Below are positions 53,794 to 62,775 of a stretch of 64,000 bases of DNA, one piece after another (position 1 is the first letter of the stretch; the number at the start of each line of letters is the position of its first letter). The position numbers were made by a program, and so were the translations under genes. The stretch comes from Moritella sp. 24 (GTDB lineage Bacteria > Pseudomonadota > Gammaproteobacteria > Enterobacterales > Moritellaceae), in assembly GCF_018219155.1 (NCBI RefSeq), contig NZ_CP056123.1:4163505-4227504 (forward strand), given 5' to 3'. The notes under the pieces were generated by a model. That model saw nothing but the letters and a program-made list of their open reading frames with translations, was not told the origin of the DNA and ran no database searches.

Positions 53794-53831
53794 TATTGGA
53801 CTTAATTTTTACTTAATAAGTTAAGTAAGAA

Positions 53832-54434
53832 TTATAGGCCTTTAGCATTTTTGCTTAGGTATTTAGCAACGCCTTCTGGAGATGCGTCCATTGCTTCTTT
53901 ACCTTCTTCCCATTGTGCAGGACAAACTTCACCGTTTTTCTCGTGGAAGTTTAATGCATCAACCATACGTAGCATTTCGTCGATGTTACGGCCTAATGGA
54001 AGGTCGTTAACAACTTGGTGACGAACAACACCGTTTGTGTCGATTAGGAAAGAACCACGGAAAGCAACACCAGCTTCTGGATGCTCAACGTCGTATGCTT
54101 TACAGATTTCGTGCTTAACGTCAGCTACTAGTGGGTATTTAACTGGACCGATACCGCCATCTTCGATAGCAGTGTTACGCCATGCGTTGTGGCTGAATTG
54201 TGAATCGATTGAAACACCAATTACTTCAACGCCGCGCTTTTGGAATTCTTCTAGACGGTGATCAAAAGCGATTAGCTCTGATGGGCAAACGAATGTGAAA
54301 TCAAGTGGGTAGAAAAATACAACAGCTGATTTACCTTTAGTGAATTCAGCAAAGTTAAAGCTATCAACGATTTCGCCGTTACCTAGTACTGCTGCAGCTG
54401 TAAAATCAGGTGCTTGACGTCCTACTAAAACCAT
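53832..54434 (-). CDS. 2-Cys peroxiredoxin (AhpC/Prx1 type)
   Basis: 200 residues. Peroxidatic Cys in DFTFVCPSEL (about residue 50) and resolving Cys in GEVCPAQW (about 170), with a C-terminal YLSKNAKGL tail of typical 2-Cys enzymes. Reduces peroxides, recharged by thioredoxin or AhpF. Monocistronic. Confidence 0.92.
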   Translation of the reverse strand: MVLVGRQAPDFTAAAVLGNGEIVDSFNFAEFTKGKSAVVFFYPLDFTFVCPSELIAFDHRLEEFQKRGVEVIGVSIDSQFSHNAWRNTAIEDGGIGPVKYPLVADVKHEICKAYDVEHPEAGVAFRGSFLIDTNGVVRHQVVNDLPLGRNIDEMLRMVDALNFHEKNGEVCPAQWEEGKEAMDASPEGVAKYLSKNAKGL

Positions 54435-54698
54435 TTTAATCTCCTAAAATTAATTAAATATCCGCTTATTTACGGCGTAATTTTCACATTAAACATAATC
54501 TTAAACCAATAGTTTGACTCAATCGTCTTAATAGGTGAAAGCTATCAAACTATCAATTATCATAAGGTAATCATTATTAAAACATAGCGTATCAACCATA
54601 GCACTAGGTTTTATACTTGTCATCTTACCGCATAATCTTTTCTAAATTACTGTGATAGTAGCAGTGCTAAATGTTGAAAGTATGACAGTGGTATACAA

Positions 54699-55586
54699 TT
54701 ATAATCCGCGTTGCCATTCTTTACGTAAATGGCTTTGTTCTGGTGTTTCTATTGCACCACGAACTTGCGCTAACAATTGTGCTTTATCTTGCCCTAATGT
54801 TCCTTTCAAAGACAAGTAGTTGGACGCATGGTCAGACCTGAACACCGTATTATTCAGTTCCAAATTTTCTAATAACATCTGCATTTCTAAGAATAACCCT
54901 TGCTGATCGGGTAATTGGAAACCATTCTTAAAGTTTTTAGCAAACTTGGCTTGACCTAATGGAAATGACACCACTAACGTCGATAGATAATCAGGTTGTG
55001 CTTCATTCATCAAACGAGCTGAATTTAATGCATGCTGTTCACTAAACTCTGTGCCACCCAAACCATTTAATATCATTACAGAAGTTTTAATGCCCGCACC
55101 TTTCAGTTTATACAAGGCATCAAGCTGGGAATCATAAGTTTCACCTTTTTCAACCAATGCTAGTACTTCATCATCACCACTTTCACAGCCTACATATACA
55201 ATGCCAAGGCCCAAAGTACGTAATTCATAGAGTTCAGCTAATGATTTACTCTTAATATTTCGCGGTAGGCAATACGCACTGACTCTTTGCACATCAGGCA
55301 TGTGTTTGCGAATCAATAATAAGATTTCCTTTAAACGCTTAAACGGTAATGTCATTGCATCACCATCGGCAAGAAAGATACGTTGATGCTTCTGACCAGT
55401 AGCAACAACACTTAAAATCTCAGATTCAATGTCTTCTATTTTCTTCGCGCGAAACTTTTTTTGTGGTTGAGTATACATGTTGCAAAAGCTACATTTATTG
55501 TAAGAACAACCATTTGCGACCTGTAAAATTAATGAACGCCATTCACTAGGCGGACGAAATACAGGTTCAACATAAGAGATAGGCAT
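54699..55586 (-). CDS. Radical SAM protein, unknown substrate
   Basis: 295 residues. Fe-S cluster motif C-x4-C-x2-C in NGCSYNKCSFCNMY (near residue 25), a family variation rather than the standard C-x3-C-x2-C, then GLGIVYVGCESGDDEVL and TSVMILNGLGG, as in Elp3/MiaB-like SAM barrels. No cobalamin or TRAM domain. Substrate unknown. Confidence 0.85.
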   Translation of the reverse strand: MPISYVEPVFRPPSEWRSLILQVANGCSYNKCSFCNMYTQPQKKFRAKKIEDIESEILSVVATGQKHQRIFLADGDAMTLPFKRLKEILLLIRKHMPDVQRVSAYCLPRNIKSKSLAELYELRTLGLGIVYVGCESGDDEVLALVEKGETYDSQLDALYKLKGAGIKTSVMILNGLGGTEFSEQHALNSARLMNEAQPDYLSTLVVSFPLGQAKFAKNFKNGFQLPDQQGLFLEMQMLLENLELNNTVFRSDHASNYLSLKGTLGQDKAQLLAQVRGAIETPEQSHLRKEWQRGL

Positions 55587-55745
55587 ATCACAATTCCATT
55601 ATTGGGGGGTCAGCATCCACTGCTAATTTTAGAGGGCTAGCAGCGTTGATATTCTTCAATACTGCTAGTTTATTCGGTAATGCTATTCGTATCTAGCGTA
55701 ATCACATGACAACTATAAACGGCGTTATATTGTTACTTAAGATTG

Positions 55746-56393
55746 TTACGTAGGATCGTTATTAATCTTAAGGTCATAACCAGCAATGTGCGCATAATGA
55801 GTCAAGTATACTGTCGCTAACACTTTTGCTTCGCGTACATACTTATCAGCAGATTCAGGTTCTTGAACAGCTAATCGTAAAATAGAGCCGACAGTACGCG
55901 GTAAAACAACCGAGATCATTTTAACTTGCTCGCGACTAATATCATCAGAAACAATACTTTCCATTTGCTTTTGAATAACCGCAGAATGAAAATCAAGCGC
56001 AGACTGATCAATGCTTTTTAGTTCAGGCAGTGAATCAACACCAGACCAAACAGCCATATAGCCAGGTTCTTTACGATAAAACTCAGCATACGTCTCAATA
56101 ACAAGCTCAATACGCTCTTCAAGTGGTAAGTCACTTGGCACTGCTGAGAAACGTTGCTGTAGCGCGTCTAAATGACGTTCAGCTAACGCACGAATAATCG
56201 ATGCTTTATTTGGGAAGTAGCGATATAAAGATGTTCTGGTTAAACCCGATGCTTTGGCAATATCTGAAGGTGTTGCATTCGCAATACCAATTTCATCAAA
56301 CAAGGCTGCTGCTGAATCAATAATTTGTTTTACTCTTTCAAGGCTTCTTTCCTGTCTAGGAAGATTTCTTTGTGCTGTATTATTCTCTGTCAT
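55746..56393 (-). CDS. TetR family transcriptional regulator
   Basis: 215 residues. N-terminal helix-turn-helix (ATPSDIAKASGLTRTSLYRYFPNK) and a helical ligand-binding domain. No target operon is obvious: the gene is isolated between the radical SAM gene and alr, with about 160-350 bp of non-coding DNA on either side. Confidence 0.9.
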   Translation of the reverse strand: MTENNTAQRNLPRQERSLERVKQIIDSAAALFDEIGIANATPSDIAKASGLTRTSLYRYFPNKASIIRALAERHLDALQQRFSAVPSDLPLEERIELVIETYAEFYRKEPGYMAVWSGVDSLPELKSIDQSALDFHSAVIQKQMESIVSDDISREQVKMISVVLPRTVGSILRLAVQEPESADKYVREAKVLATVYLTHYAHIAGYDLKINNDPT

Positions 56394-56746
56394 ATGCCCC
56401 TCTACTGCTGTACAAATTAAATGATCAAAAATGAGATAAATAAGCTTAATTGCAACCTTTGGTGGCTCAACATCAATTATTGTATATCAACGTAATAAAC
56501 AATAATTATCAGCCCAAAATAGTCTGAAATTAAATGCATAGAGCTTTGGCTCTAGCTCATAATAGCGTAATTAATTGGCAAATTGCAGATGGAAAATGCA
56601 TATTTCCCTCGCATATTGCATTTAAATTCATGACTCAGTGTTATCTATGCATATAATGCCTTGATATAACTTGATTTTCATTCTCTTTGTACATTAGTAT
56701 GAAGGCATTACAGTCAACAACTTATTTAATAGATACTACTGTATTT
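56394..56746. other. Intergenic between TetR gene and alr
   Basis: 353 bp; holds the TetR gene promoter. No terminator hairpin of convincing length is seen after alr. Confidence 0.4.
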
Positions 56747-57820
56747 TTATAGGTATTTAAGCCTAACTCGTTGTGTGAGTTTAGTGACCAACTCATAAGC
56801 AATGGTACCTATGTGTTCAGCAACCAATTCTGCTGGTAAACCGGCTCCCCACATAATCACTTTGTCACCCACTTGATCTTGGCATTCAGCACCTAAATCA
56901 ACCGTGAGCATGTCCATAGATACACGTCCAACAATCGGGACAATACGACCATTAATTAGCACGGGTGTACCTTCTGGTGCCATGCGTGGATAACCATCAC
57001 CATAACCAACCGCAACAACACCTAATCGTGTATTTTCTGGTGCACTCCAAATACCACCATAACCTGTCGTTTCACCTTTTTTAATATCATGAACAGCAAT
57101 CAGATCCGTGGTTAATGTCATGACAGGTTTCAAATCATGCTCGATAGCGGTTGCGCCAATCATCGGAGATACGCCATACAGCATAATACCAGGGCGGATC
57201 CACTCTCGACGCGCACTCGGCCAAGCCAGTACACCTGCGGAATTAGCAATTGAATGTTCGCCTTCTTCACCAGCGACCAGTTCATCAAATAAATTGATTT
57301 GGCGCTGAGTGATACTTGGGTCCGCTTCATCGGCGCAGCTAAAGTGCGTCATAAGTCGTGCAGGTTGCACAACATTAGAATTATTTTTAAGTCGCTCGAT
57401 AGCACGTTTACAATTGTCAGGGCGTATACCTAAACGGTGCATACCCGTGTCCATCTTCAGCCAGACATGAATAGGTGCCTCTAAATCAGCTTGCTCTAAT
57501 TCATCTAGCTGTTGTTCAATGTGTACCGAGGTTTGGATGTTGTTAGCAACTAAAATAGGCAGTTCATCTGTCGAGAAAAAGCCTTCAAGTAACAAGATAG
57601 GCTTTACAATTCCGCCACTGCGCAGTGTTAATGCTTCTTCAACACGCGCCACCGCAAATGCATCGACCGCTTTAAGCGCTCTTGCCACTGCAAGTAGGCC
57701 ATGGCCATACGCATTTGCTTTCACGACAGCCATTATTTTACTGTTTGGCGCAATGCTTTTTATTTGATTAACGTTATGCTGCAATGACTGCAAGCATATT
57801 TCAGCCGTTGCTGAACGCAT
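56747..57820 (-). CDS. alr: Alanine racemase
   Basis: 357 residues. PLP-lysine in AVVKANAYGHGL (about residue 33), MDTGMHRLG, and the C-terminal catalytic region IRPGIMLYGVSPM. Makes D-alanine for peptidoglycan. It starts 9 bp after dnaB, the classic dnaB-alr operon. Confidence 0.95.
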   Translation of the reverse strand: MRSATAEICLQSLQHNVNQIKSIAPNSKIMAVVKANAYGHGLLAVARALKAVDAFAVARVEEALTLRSGGIVKPILLLEGFFSTDELPILVANNIQTSVHIEQQLDELEQADLEAPIHVWLKMDTGMHRLGIRPDNCKRAIERLKNNSNVVQPARLMTHFSCADEADPSITQRQINLFDELVAGEEGEHSIANSAGVLAWPSARREWIRPGIMLYGVSPMIGATAIEHDLKPVMTLTTDLIAVHDIKKGETTGYGGIWSAPENTRLGVVAVGYGDGYPRMAPEGTPVLINGRIVPIVGRVSMDMLTVDLGAECQDQVGDKVIMWGAGLPAELVAEHIGTIAYELVTKLTQRVRLKYL

Positions 57821-57829
57821 AGCTATTCC

Positions 57830-59269
57830 TTAATAATCATCATCATAAGCAGGACCAGTAAAGTTATCAAAACGTGAGAATTCACCATTAAAGGTCAATC
57901 TTACTTTACCAATCGGGCCGTTACGTTGTTTACCGATAATGATTTCGGCTGTGCCTTTATCTGGTGAGTCATCGTTATAAACTTCATCACGATAAATAAA
58001 CATAATTAAATCGGCATCCTGCTCAATAGAACCTGATTCACGCAGATCCGAGTTAACAGGACGCTTATCTGCACGTTGCTCCAACGATCGGTTCAACTGA
58101 GATAAGGCAATTACAGGACATTTAAGTTCCTTTGCAAGGGACTTCAATGAGCGCGAGATTTCTGCAATCTCTAAGGTTCTGTTTTCGCTTAATGCTGGTA
58201 CACGCATTAACTGCAAGTAGTCAATCATGATCATACTGATACCGCCGTGATCACGTGCAATACGACGTGAACGCGAACGAACCTCGGTAGGCGTCAAACC
58301 AGAGCTATCATCGATGTACATTTTACCTTGTTCAAGCATGCTCTTCATCGTTGCCGATAAACGCGCCCAATCGTCATCATCTAATTGGCCTGTACGTACT
58401 TTAGTTTGGTTAATTTTACCGAGCGATGCCAGCATACGCATCATAATCTGTTCTGCAGGCATCTCCAGCGAGAAAATAACCGCAGGTTTATCTTCGTTTA
58501 GTGCTGCGTGCTCACACAAGTTCATCGCGAACGTTGTTTTACCCATCGACGGACGCGCCGCAACAATAATTAAATCAGACGGTTGGAAACCCGTTGTCAT
58601 ACCATCAAGGTCGTTATAACCCGAGGCAACACCAGTGACACCATCATGGGGTGTTTGATAAAGTTCTTCAATTTTATCGACAGTTTCTTGCAGTACACTT
58701 TCAAGATTTTTAGGGCCTTGGCCTTCACTCTGTCTCGACTCTGCAATTTGGAATACTTTACTTTCAGCTAAATCAAGCAGGTCTGTACTTTTACGCCCTT
58801 GCGGCTCATAACCTGATTCACTGATATCACTCGCAACTGCAATGAGCTCACGAACAACGGCACGCTCACGCACAATGTTGGCATAAGCAGTAATATTCGA
58901 CGCACTTGGCGTATTTTTTGCGATCTCACCCAAATAGGCAAAACCACCCGCATCATCAAGCAGTTCTTCGTTATCTAACCATTCTGAAACAGTAATAATA
59001 TCGAGTGGGATATGTTGATCCACCAACTTTGCCATTGCTTCGAAGACAAGTTGATGCGGACGACTATAAAAGTCCTTTGCTACAATAAATTCGGTGACAC
59101 GATCCCAGGCTTCATTATCAAGTAATAAGCCACCTAAAACTGATTGCTCAGCCTCAAACGAATGCGGCGGCACTTTTAGTGCATCAACGGCACTGTCTTT
59201 TTTATTTCTGTCTTTTGAAAACTGATTTTGAAACTGGTTTTGACGTTTGTCGGCCATGCTAGCACTCAC
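57830..59269 (-). CDS. dnaB: Replicative DNA helicase DnaB
   Basis: 479 residues. N-terminal primase-interacting domain (PPHSFEAEQSVLGGLLLDNEAWD), then RecA-like ATPase with Walker A ARPSMGKTTFAMN, Walker B MIMIDYLQLM and the sensor block SQLNRSLEQRADKRPVNSDL. Unwinds DNA at the fork. Cotranscribed with alr. No intein. Confidence 0.97.
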   Translation of the reverse strand: MSASMADKRQNQFQNQFSKDRNKKDSAVDALKVPPHSFEAEQSVLGGLLLDNEAWDRVTEFIVAKDFYSRPHQLVFEAMAKLVDQHIPLDIITVSEWLDNEELLDDAGGFAYLGEIAKNTPSASNITAYANIVRERAVVRELIAVASDISESGYEPQGRKSTDLLDLAESKVFQIAESRQSEGQGPKNLESVLQETVDKIEELYQTPHDGVTGVASGYNDLDGMTTGFQPSDLIIVAARPSMGKTTFAMNLCEHAALNEDKPAVIFSLEMPAEQIMMRMLASLGKINQTKVRTGQLDDDDWARLSATMKSMLEQGKMYIDDSSGLTPTEVRSRSRRIARDHGGISMIMIDYLQLMRVPALSENRTLEIAEISRSLKSLAKELKCPVIALSQLNRSLEQRADKRPVNSDLRESGSIEQDADLIMFIYRDEVYNDDSPDKGTAEIIIGKQRNGPIGKVRLTFNGEFSRFDNFTGPAYDDDY

Positions 59270-59386
59270 GAAATTTAGTGTGATTGACCATTATCCTAAA
59301 AATATCCCTGTAGGGGAAATGAAATAACCTGAGAAGTGAGAAAAATTTATATGGGGGAATCGTTTGCTGGTTTTTTGGTTAATAAA

Positions 59387-59407
59387 AAAGCCTCATCATG
59401 AGGCTTT
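59387..59407 (-). terminator. Terminator of the cytochrome c gene
   Basis: AAAGCCTCAT C ATGAGGCTTT then T6 on the minus strand; 32 bp past the stop. Confidence 0.8.
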
Positions 59408-59438
59408 AGCTGCTTTCAACGTTGAGACTCGCTCAACC

Positions 59439-59759
59439 TTATTTCAAACTTGAAAAGTATGCAGCTACATTGTTAATGTCAGCATCAGATAAAGCCATCG
59501 CTTGACCAGCCATCACAGGTGCCATACCACCAGTACGTTGACCCGCTTTATATGCTTTTAATGCATTAACTAAATACATTTCTTTTTGGCCCGCTAGATT
59601 TGGGTACATAGGAATAGCAGAAATACCTGCAGCACCATGACAAGCTGCACACACAGCCGCTTTTGCTTTACCAGCAGCGGCATCGCCACCAGCAGCCATT
59701 GCTAAAGAAGGAACTAAACATGCTAACGCAACGATCGTTGTTGTAATTTTTTTCATCAT
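59439..59759 (-). CDS. Small periplasmic cytochrome c
   Basis: 106 residues. Signal peptide ([13 protein letters not shown]), one heme site CAACH with distal Met in GGMAPVMAG, typical of class I c5/c553-like cytochromes. Electron carrier to terminal oxidases. Monocistronic. Confidence 0.9.
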   Translation of the reverse strand: MMKKITTTIVALACLVPSLAMAAGGDAAAGKAKAAVCAACHGAAGISAIPMYPNLAGQKEMYLVNALKAYKAGQRTGGMAPVMAGQAMALSDADINNVAAYFSSLK

Positions 59760-59874
59760 ATACTCACTAATTGCATCCTGCTGTGAAGCAGTATAGGGAT
59801 TAACTTATTATTTTTGCCAAATTTTAGACCTCATACTCCAAAAATGAAAGGTTTGAGTATGATAAACCGCTTAT

Positions 59875-60924
59875 TTAACTTATTTTTTGTGAGCTACATT
59901 CCCTGTACACACTCGGTGTTTTTCCTGTCCAGCGTTTAAAACTACGAAAGAAAGAGCGAGTTTCACTAAATCCTAATTGCATTGCTATATCATCAACGGA
60001 TACTTGAGTTTCCGTTAAATATTGTTGCGCTAACGAGAGCCTCGCGTCATCCAGTAATTTCTGATAACTGGTTTGCTCTTGCTGTAACTTTCGCTGTAAT
60101 GTTCTCTCACTCATATTAAGTTGTGCAGCGACCATATCTTTACGCGTGATCCCTTTTGATAGCAGAATACGGATAATATCTTTAACTTGAACACTAAAAT
60201 TATGCGCCTCACCAAGGGCTGAAACTTGTCCTGCAGCATGTAATTCAAGCGTTTGTAATAAGCAATGATCGGGTTGTCGTAATGGAATGCGAAGGTATTT
60301 ACGCGGTAAAATAAGGCTATTATTTGGCTGAGAAAATAACACCGGACAAGCAAAAACCTGTTGATAATAATGTATCAGTTCTGGCATTGGTTCTGCACGC
60401 TGTAGATGAACCTCAAGCGGGCCTAAATCTTGCCCTGACAACCAACGCGCATAAGCAAGCCAAGACGCAAACACATTATCAACCATCTGATCGCGCACAT
60501 CTTCAAACGTATAAGCACAATGCCAATTAATACATAATTGATCTGATTGGTAGTTAATGGATGTCACGCCCATATCACCCACTAGCTTCTCATAAGGCTG
60601 AATGCGCTCAAGCACTTCTTCAAGGGTTGCACACGTCATCGAAATATAGCCGAGTACACTGTACGATGCGGGTTCAACAAACGCCCCACTCTTCAATCCA
60701 AACAAAGGATCATCCGTCGCAATGATAAGATTAGCTAAAAATGCCTGTAATTCTTCACCTGTAATACGCTCATTTTCTTGAGCCAATGTCGCAACAGAGA
60801 TACTACTACTCGACAATAACGCTGGCACGTCAAGATTAAGCGTTTCAACATAGCGTAGATACTGTTTTACGACTGGTACCGATACCGAACCTAATCCCAC
60901 CATCACTGAATCATCCTTATCCAA
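59875..60924 (-). CDS. AraC family regulator (OruR/ArgR-like)
   Basis: 349 residues. N-terminal AraC-binding-type domain and C-terminal double helix-turn-helix (ITRKDMVAAQLNMSERTLQRKL and VDDIAMQLGFSETRSFFRSFKRWTGKTP). Divergent from the alkyl-DHAP-synthase-like/GlpD operon with a 153-bp gap, so probably its regulator. Confidence 0.9.
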   Translation of the reverse strand: MDKDDSVMVGLGSVSVPVVKQYLRYVETLNLDVPALLSSSSISVATLAQENERITGEELQAFLANLIIATDDPLFGLKSGAFVEPASYSVLGYISMTCATLEEVLERIQPYEKLVGDMGVTSINYQSDQLCINWHCAYTFEDVRDQMVDNVFASWLAYARWLSGQDLGPLEVHLQRAEPMPELIHYYQQVFACPVLFSQPNNSLILPRKYLRIPLRQPDHCLLQTLELHAAGQVSALGEAHNFSVQVKDIIRILLSKGITRKDMVAAQLNMSERTLQRKLQQEQTSYQKLLDDARLSLAQQYLTETQVSVDDIAMQLGFSETRSFFRSFKRWTGKTPSVYRECSSQKIS

Positions 60925-61077
60925 TATATATTAATGAGTATAACGAGCTTTACCCTAAGGTATTGTGAGTTAGTCCTAATTTGATACTTATGTTGGCTTA
61001 ATACGACAATGCTATCAACCCACATTCTCCCTTAAACTTATTTGATACACCGTAATACTATAAATGGAGATGAGAGT

Positions 61078-62766
61078 ATGAAACGTTGGAATGGTTGGGG
61101 CGATGAAGCCAATAAATTAGATTTACCGGATACTGCAGATAGCTTTCTGCTCAAGAAGGTCGGCACTACAATTCCCCTTGTCGATGCACAACTCGATGAT
61201 GTCATAAAACAAGTACCTATCTCACGGTTACCTCATCACCGATTATTTAACCTCGATCCTGAAGTGCGAGTTCGTCATGCGCGTGGCCAAAGTTTACCGG
61301 ACTGGTTAGCAATGCGTAGCGGGGACTTTAAGTTCTTTCCTGATGGCGTCGCCTTTCCACAAAACAGTGACGAATTAACCGAGATCCTCAGCATCTGTAA
61401 GCAACAGCATATTCTCGTTATTCCTTATGGTGGCGGTACCAGCGTTGCAGGACACATCAATCCTTTTGCTTCTGAACAAGCGATTTTAACCGTTGATATG
61501 GGGCGTATGAACCGCCTTATTGCGCTGGATACAGAAAGCCAGCTCGCTACTTTTGGCGCTGGTACACCGGGACCACAAGTCGAATCACAATTACGCGCAC
61601 AAGGTTACACCCTCGGTCACTTCCCACAATCTTTCGAACTATCGACGATTGGTGGTTGGGTTGTTACTCGCTCTAGCGGCCAGCAATCGCTGCGTTATGG
61701 ACGAATAGAAGAACTGTTTGCCGGAGGTGAGGTCATTACCCCTGTAGGGCCTTTAACTATTCCCACTTTTCCTGCATCCGCTGCAGGGCCCGACATGAAA
61801 GCGCTATTAATGGGTTCTGAAGGGCGTATTGGCATCTTATCCGAAGTAAAAGTACGCGTACGTAAATTAGCACCACAAGAAAATTTCTATGTCACTTTCT
61901 TCCCAAGCTGGCAGCAAGCCAAAGAAGCAGCGAAAACGTTAGTCCAATCTGATATTCAACTTTCGATGTTACGTTTAAGCAATGCCATTGAAACCGAAAC
62001 ACAATTAGCCTTAGCAGGACATGAAAAACAGATCGCATTACTCGAAAAAGCACTCGCTGTATTTGGTGCAAAAGACGGTAAATGCATGATGACCTTTGGC
62101 TTAACAGGCACAAAATTCCAATGCCGTAGTGCATTAAAGCAATTAAAGAAAATCACCAAAGCGTATCAAGGGTTATATACGGGTTCATTCATGGGGAATA
62201 AGTGGGCTGAAAAACGCTTTACCATGCCGTACTTCCGCGAAGCATTATGGCAAAAAGGTTATGTCGTGGATACGCTTGAAACAGCAACAGACTGGCACAA
62301 TGTCGATAACCTATTAGCTAAAATAGAAACCAATCTACGCACCATACTCGCGCAAGATCCAACAGACGGTTCGCCGCAATTACATGTATTTACTCACCTG
62401 TCTCATTTTTATCAACAAGGCTCTAGTATTTACACGACCTATATTTTTAAAGCCGGTGAAAATTACCAACAGACACTCGCACAATGGGCTAAATTAAAAC
62501 ACACAACATCAGAGATCATTGTTAATAACCAAGGCACGATCAGTCATCAACATGGTGTAGGTAAAGATCATCAACCTTACTTACCTACAGAAAAAGGCGA
62601 CTTGACGATAAAAACGATTCAGTCTTTATGCGATACATTTGATCCACAACAGATCATGAACCCACATTGCTTGATTGAATCTAAACCAGCGTCTGTAGCT
62701 ACGCTTAATATATTACCAAGCGGCAATGCAGATAAAGACTCAAACCAAGAACAGGTCATCAGTTAG
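61078..62766 (+). CDS. FAD-linked oxidase, alkyldihydroxyacetonephosphate synthase-like
   Basis: 562 residues from the ATG at 61078 (GGAGATGAG upstream). FAD_binding_4 PP-loop IPYGGGTSVAGHINPF, the GGWVVTRSSGQQS region and the C-terminal FAD-oxidase block GTISHQHGVGKDH, shared with alkylglycerone-phosphate synthases that make ether lipids. The bacterial substrate is unproven. Followed 9 bp later by a GlpD-like gene, which suggests glycerol-3-phosphate/DHAP chemistry. Confidence 0.8.
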   Translation: MKRWNGWGDEANKLDLPDTADSFLLKKVGTTIPLVDAQLDDVIKQVPISRLPHHRLFNLDPEVRVRHARGQSLPDWLAMRSGDFKFFPDGVAFPQNSDELTEILSICKQQHILVIPYGGGTSVAGHINPFASEQAILTVDMGRMNRLIALDTESQLATFGAGTPGPQVESQLRAQGYTLGHFPQSFELSTIGGWVVTRSSGQQSLRYGRIEELFAGGEVITPVGPLTIPTFPASAAGPDMKALLMGSEGRIGILSEVKVRVRKLAPQENFYVTFFPSWQQAKEAAKTLVQSDIQLSMLRLSNAIETETQLALAGHEKQIALLEKALAVFGAKDGKCMMTFGLTGTKFQCRSALKQLKKITKAYQGLYTGSFMGNKWAEKRFTMPYFREALWQKGYVVDTLETATDWHNVDNLLAKIETNLRTILAQDPTDGSPQLHVFTHLSHFYQQGSSIYTTYIFKAGENYQQTLAQWAKLKHTTSEIIVNNQGTISHQHGVGKDHQPYLPTEKGDLTIKTIQSLCDTFDPQQIMNPHCLIESKPASVATLNILPSGNADKDSNQEQVIS

Positions 62767-62775
62767 GGGGGGCGA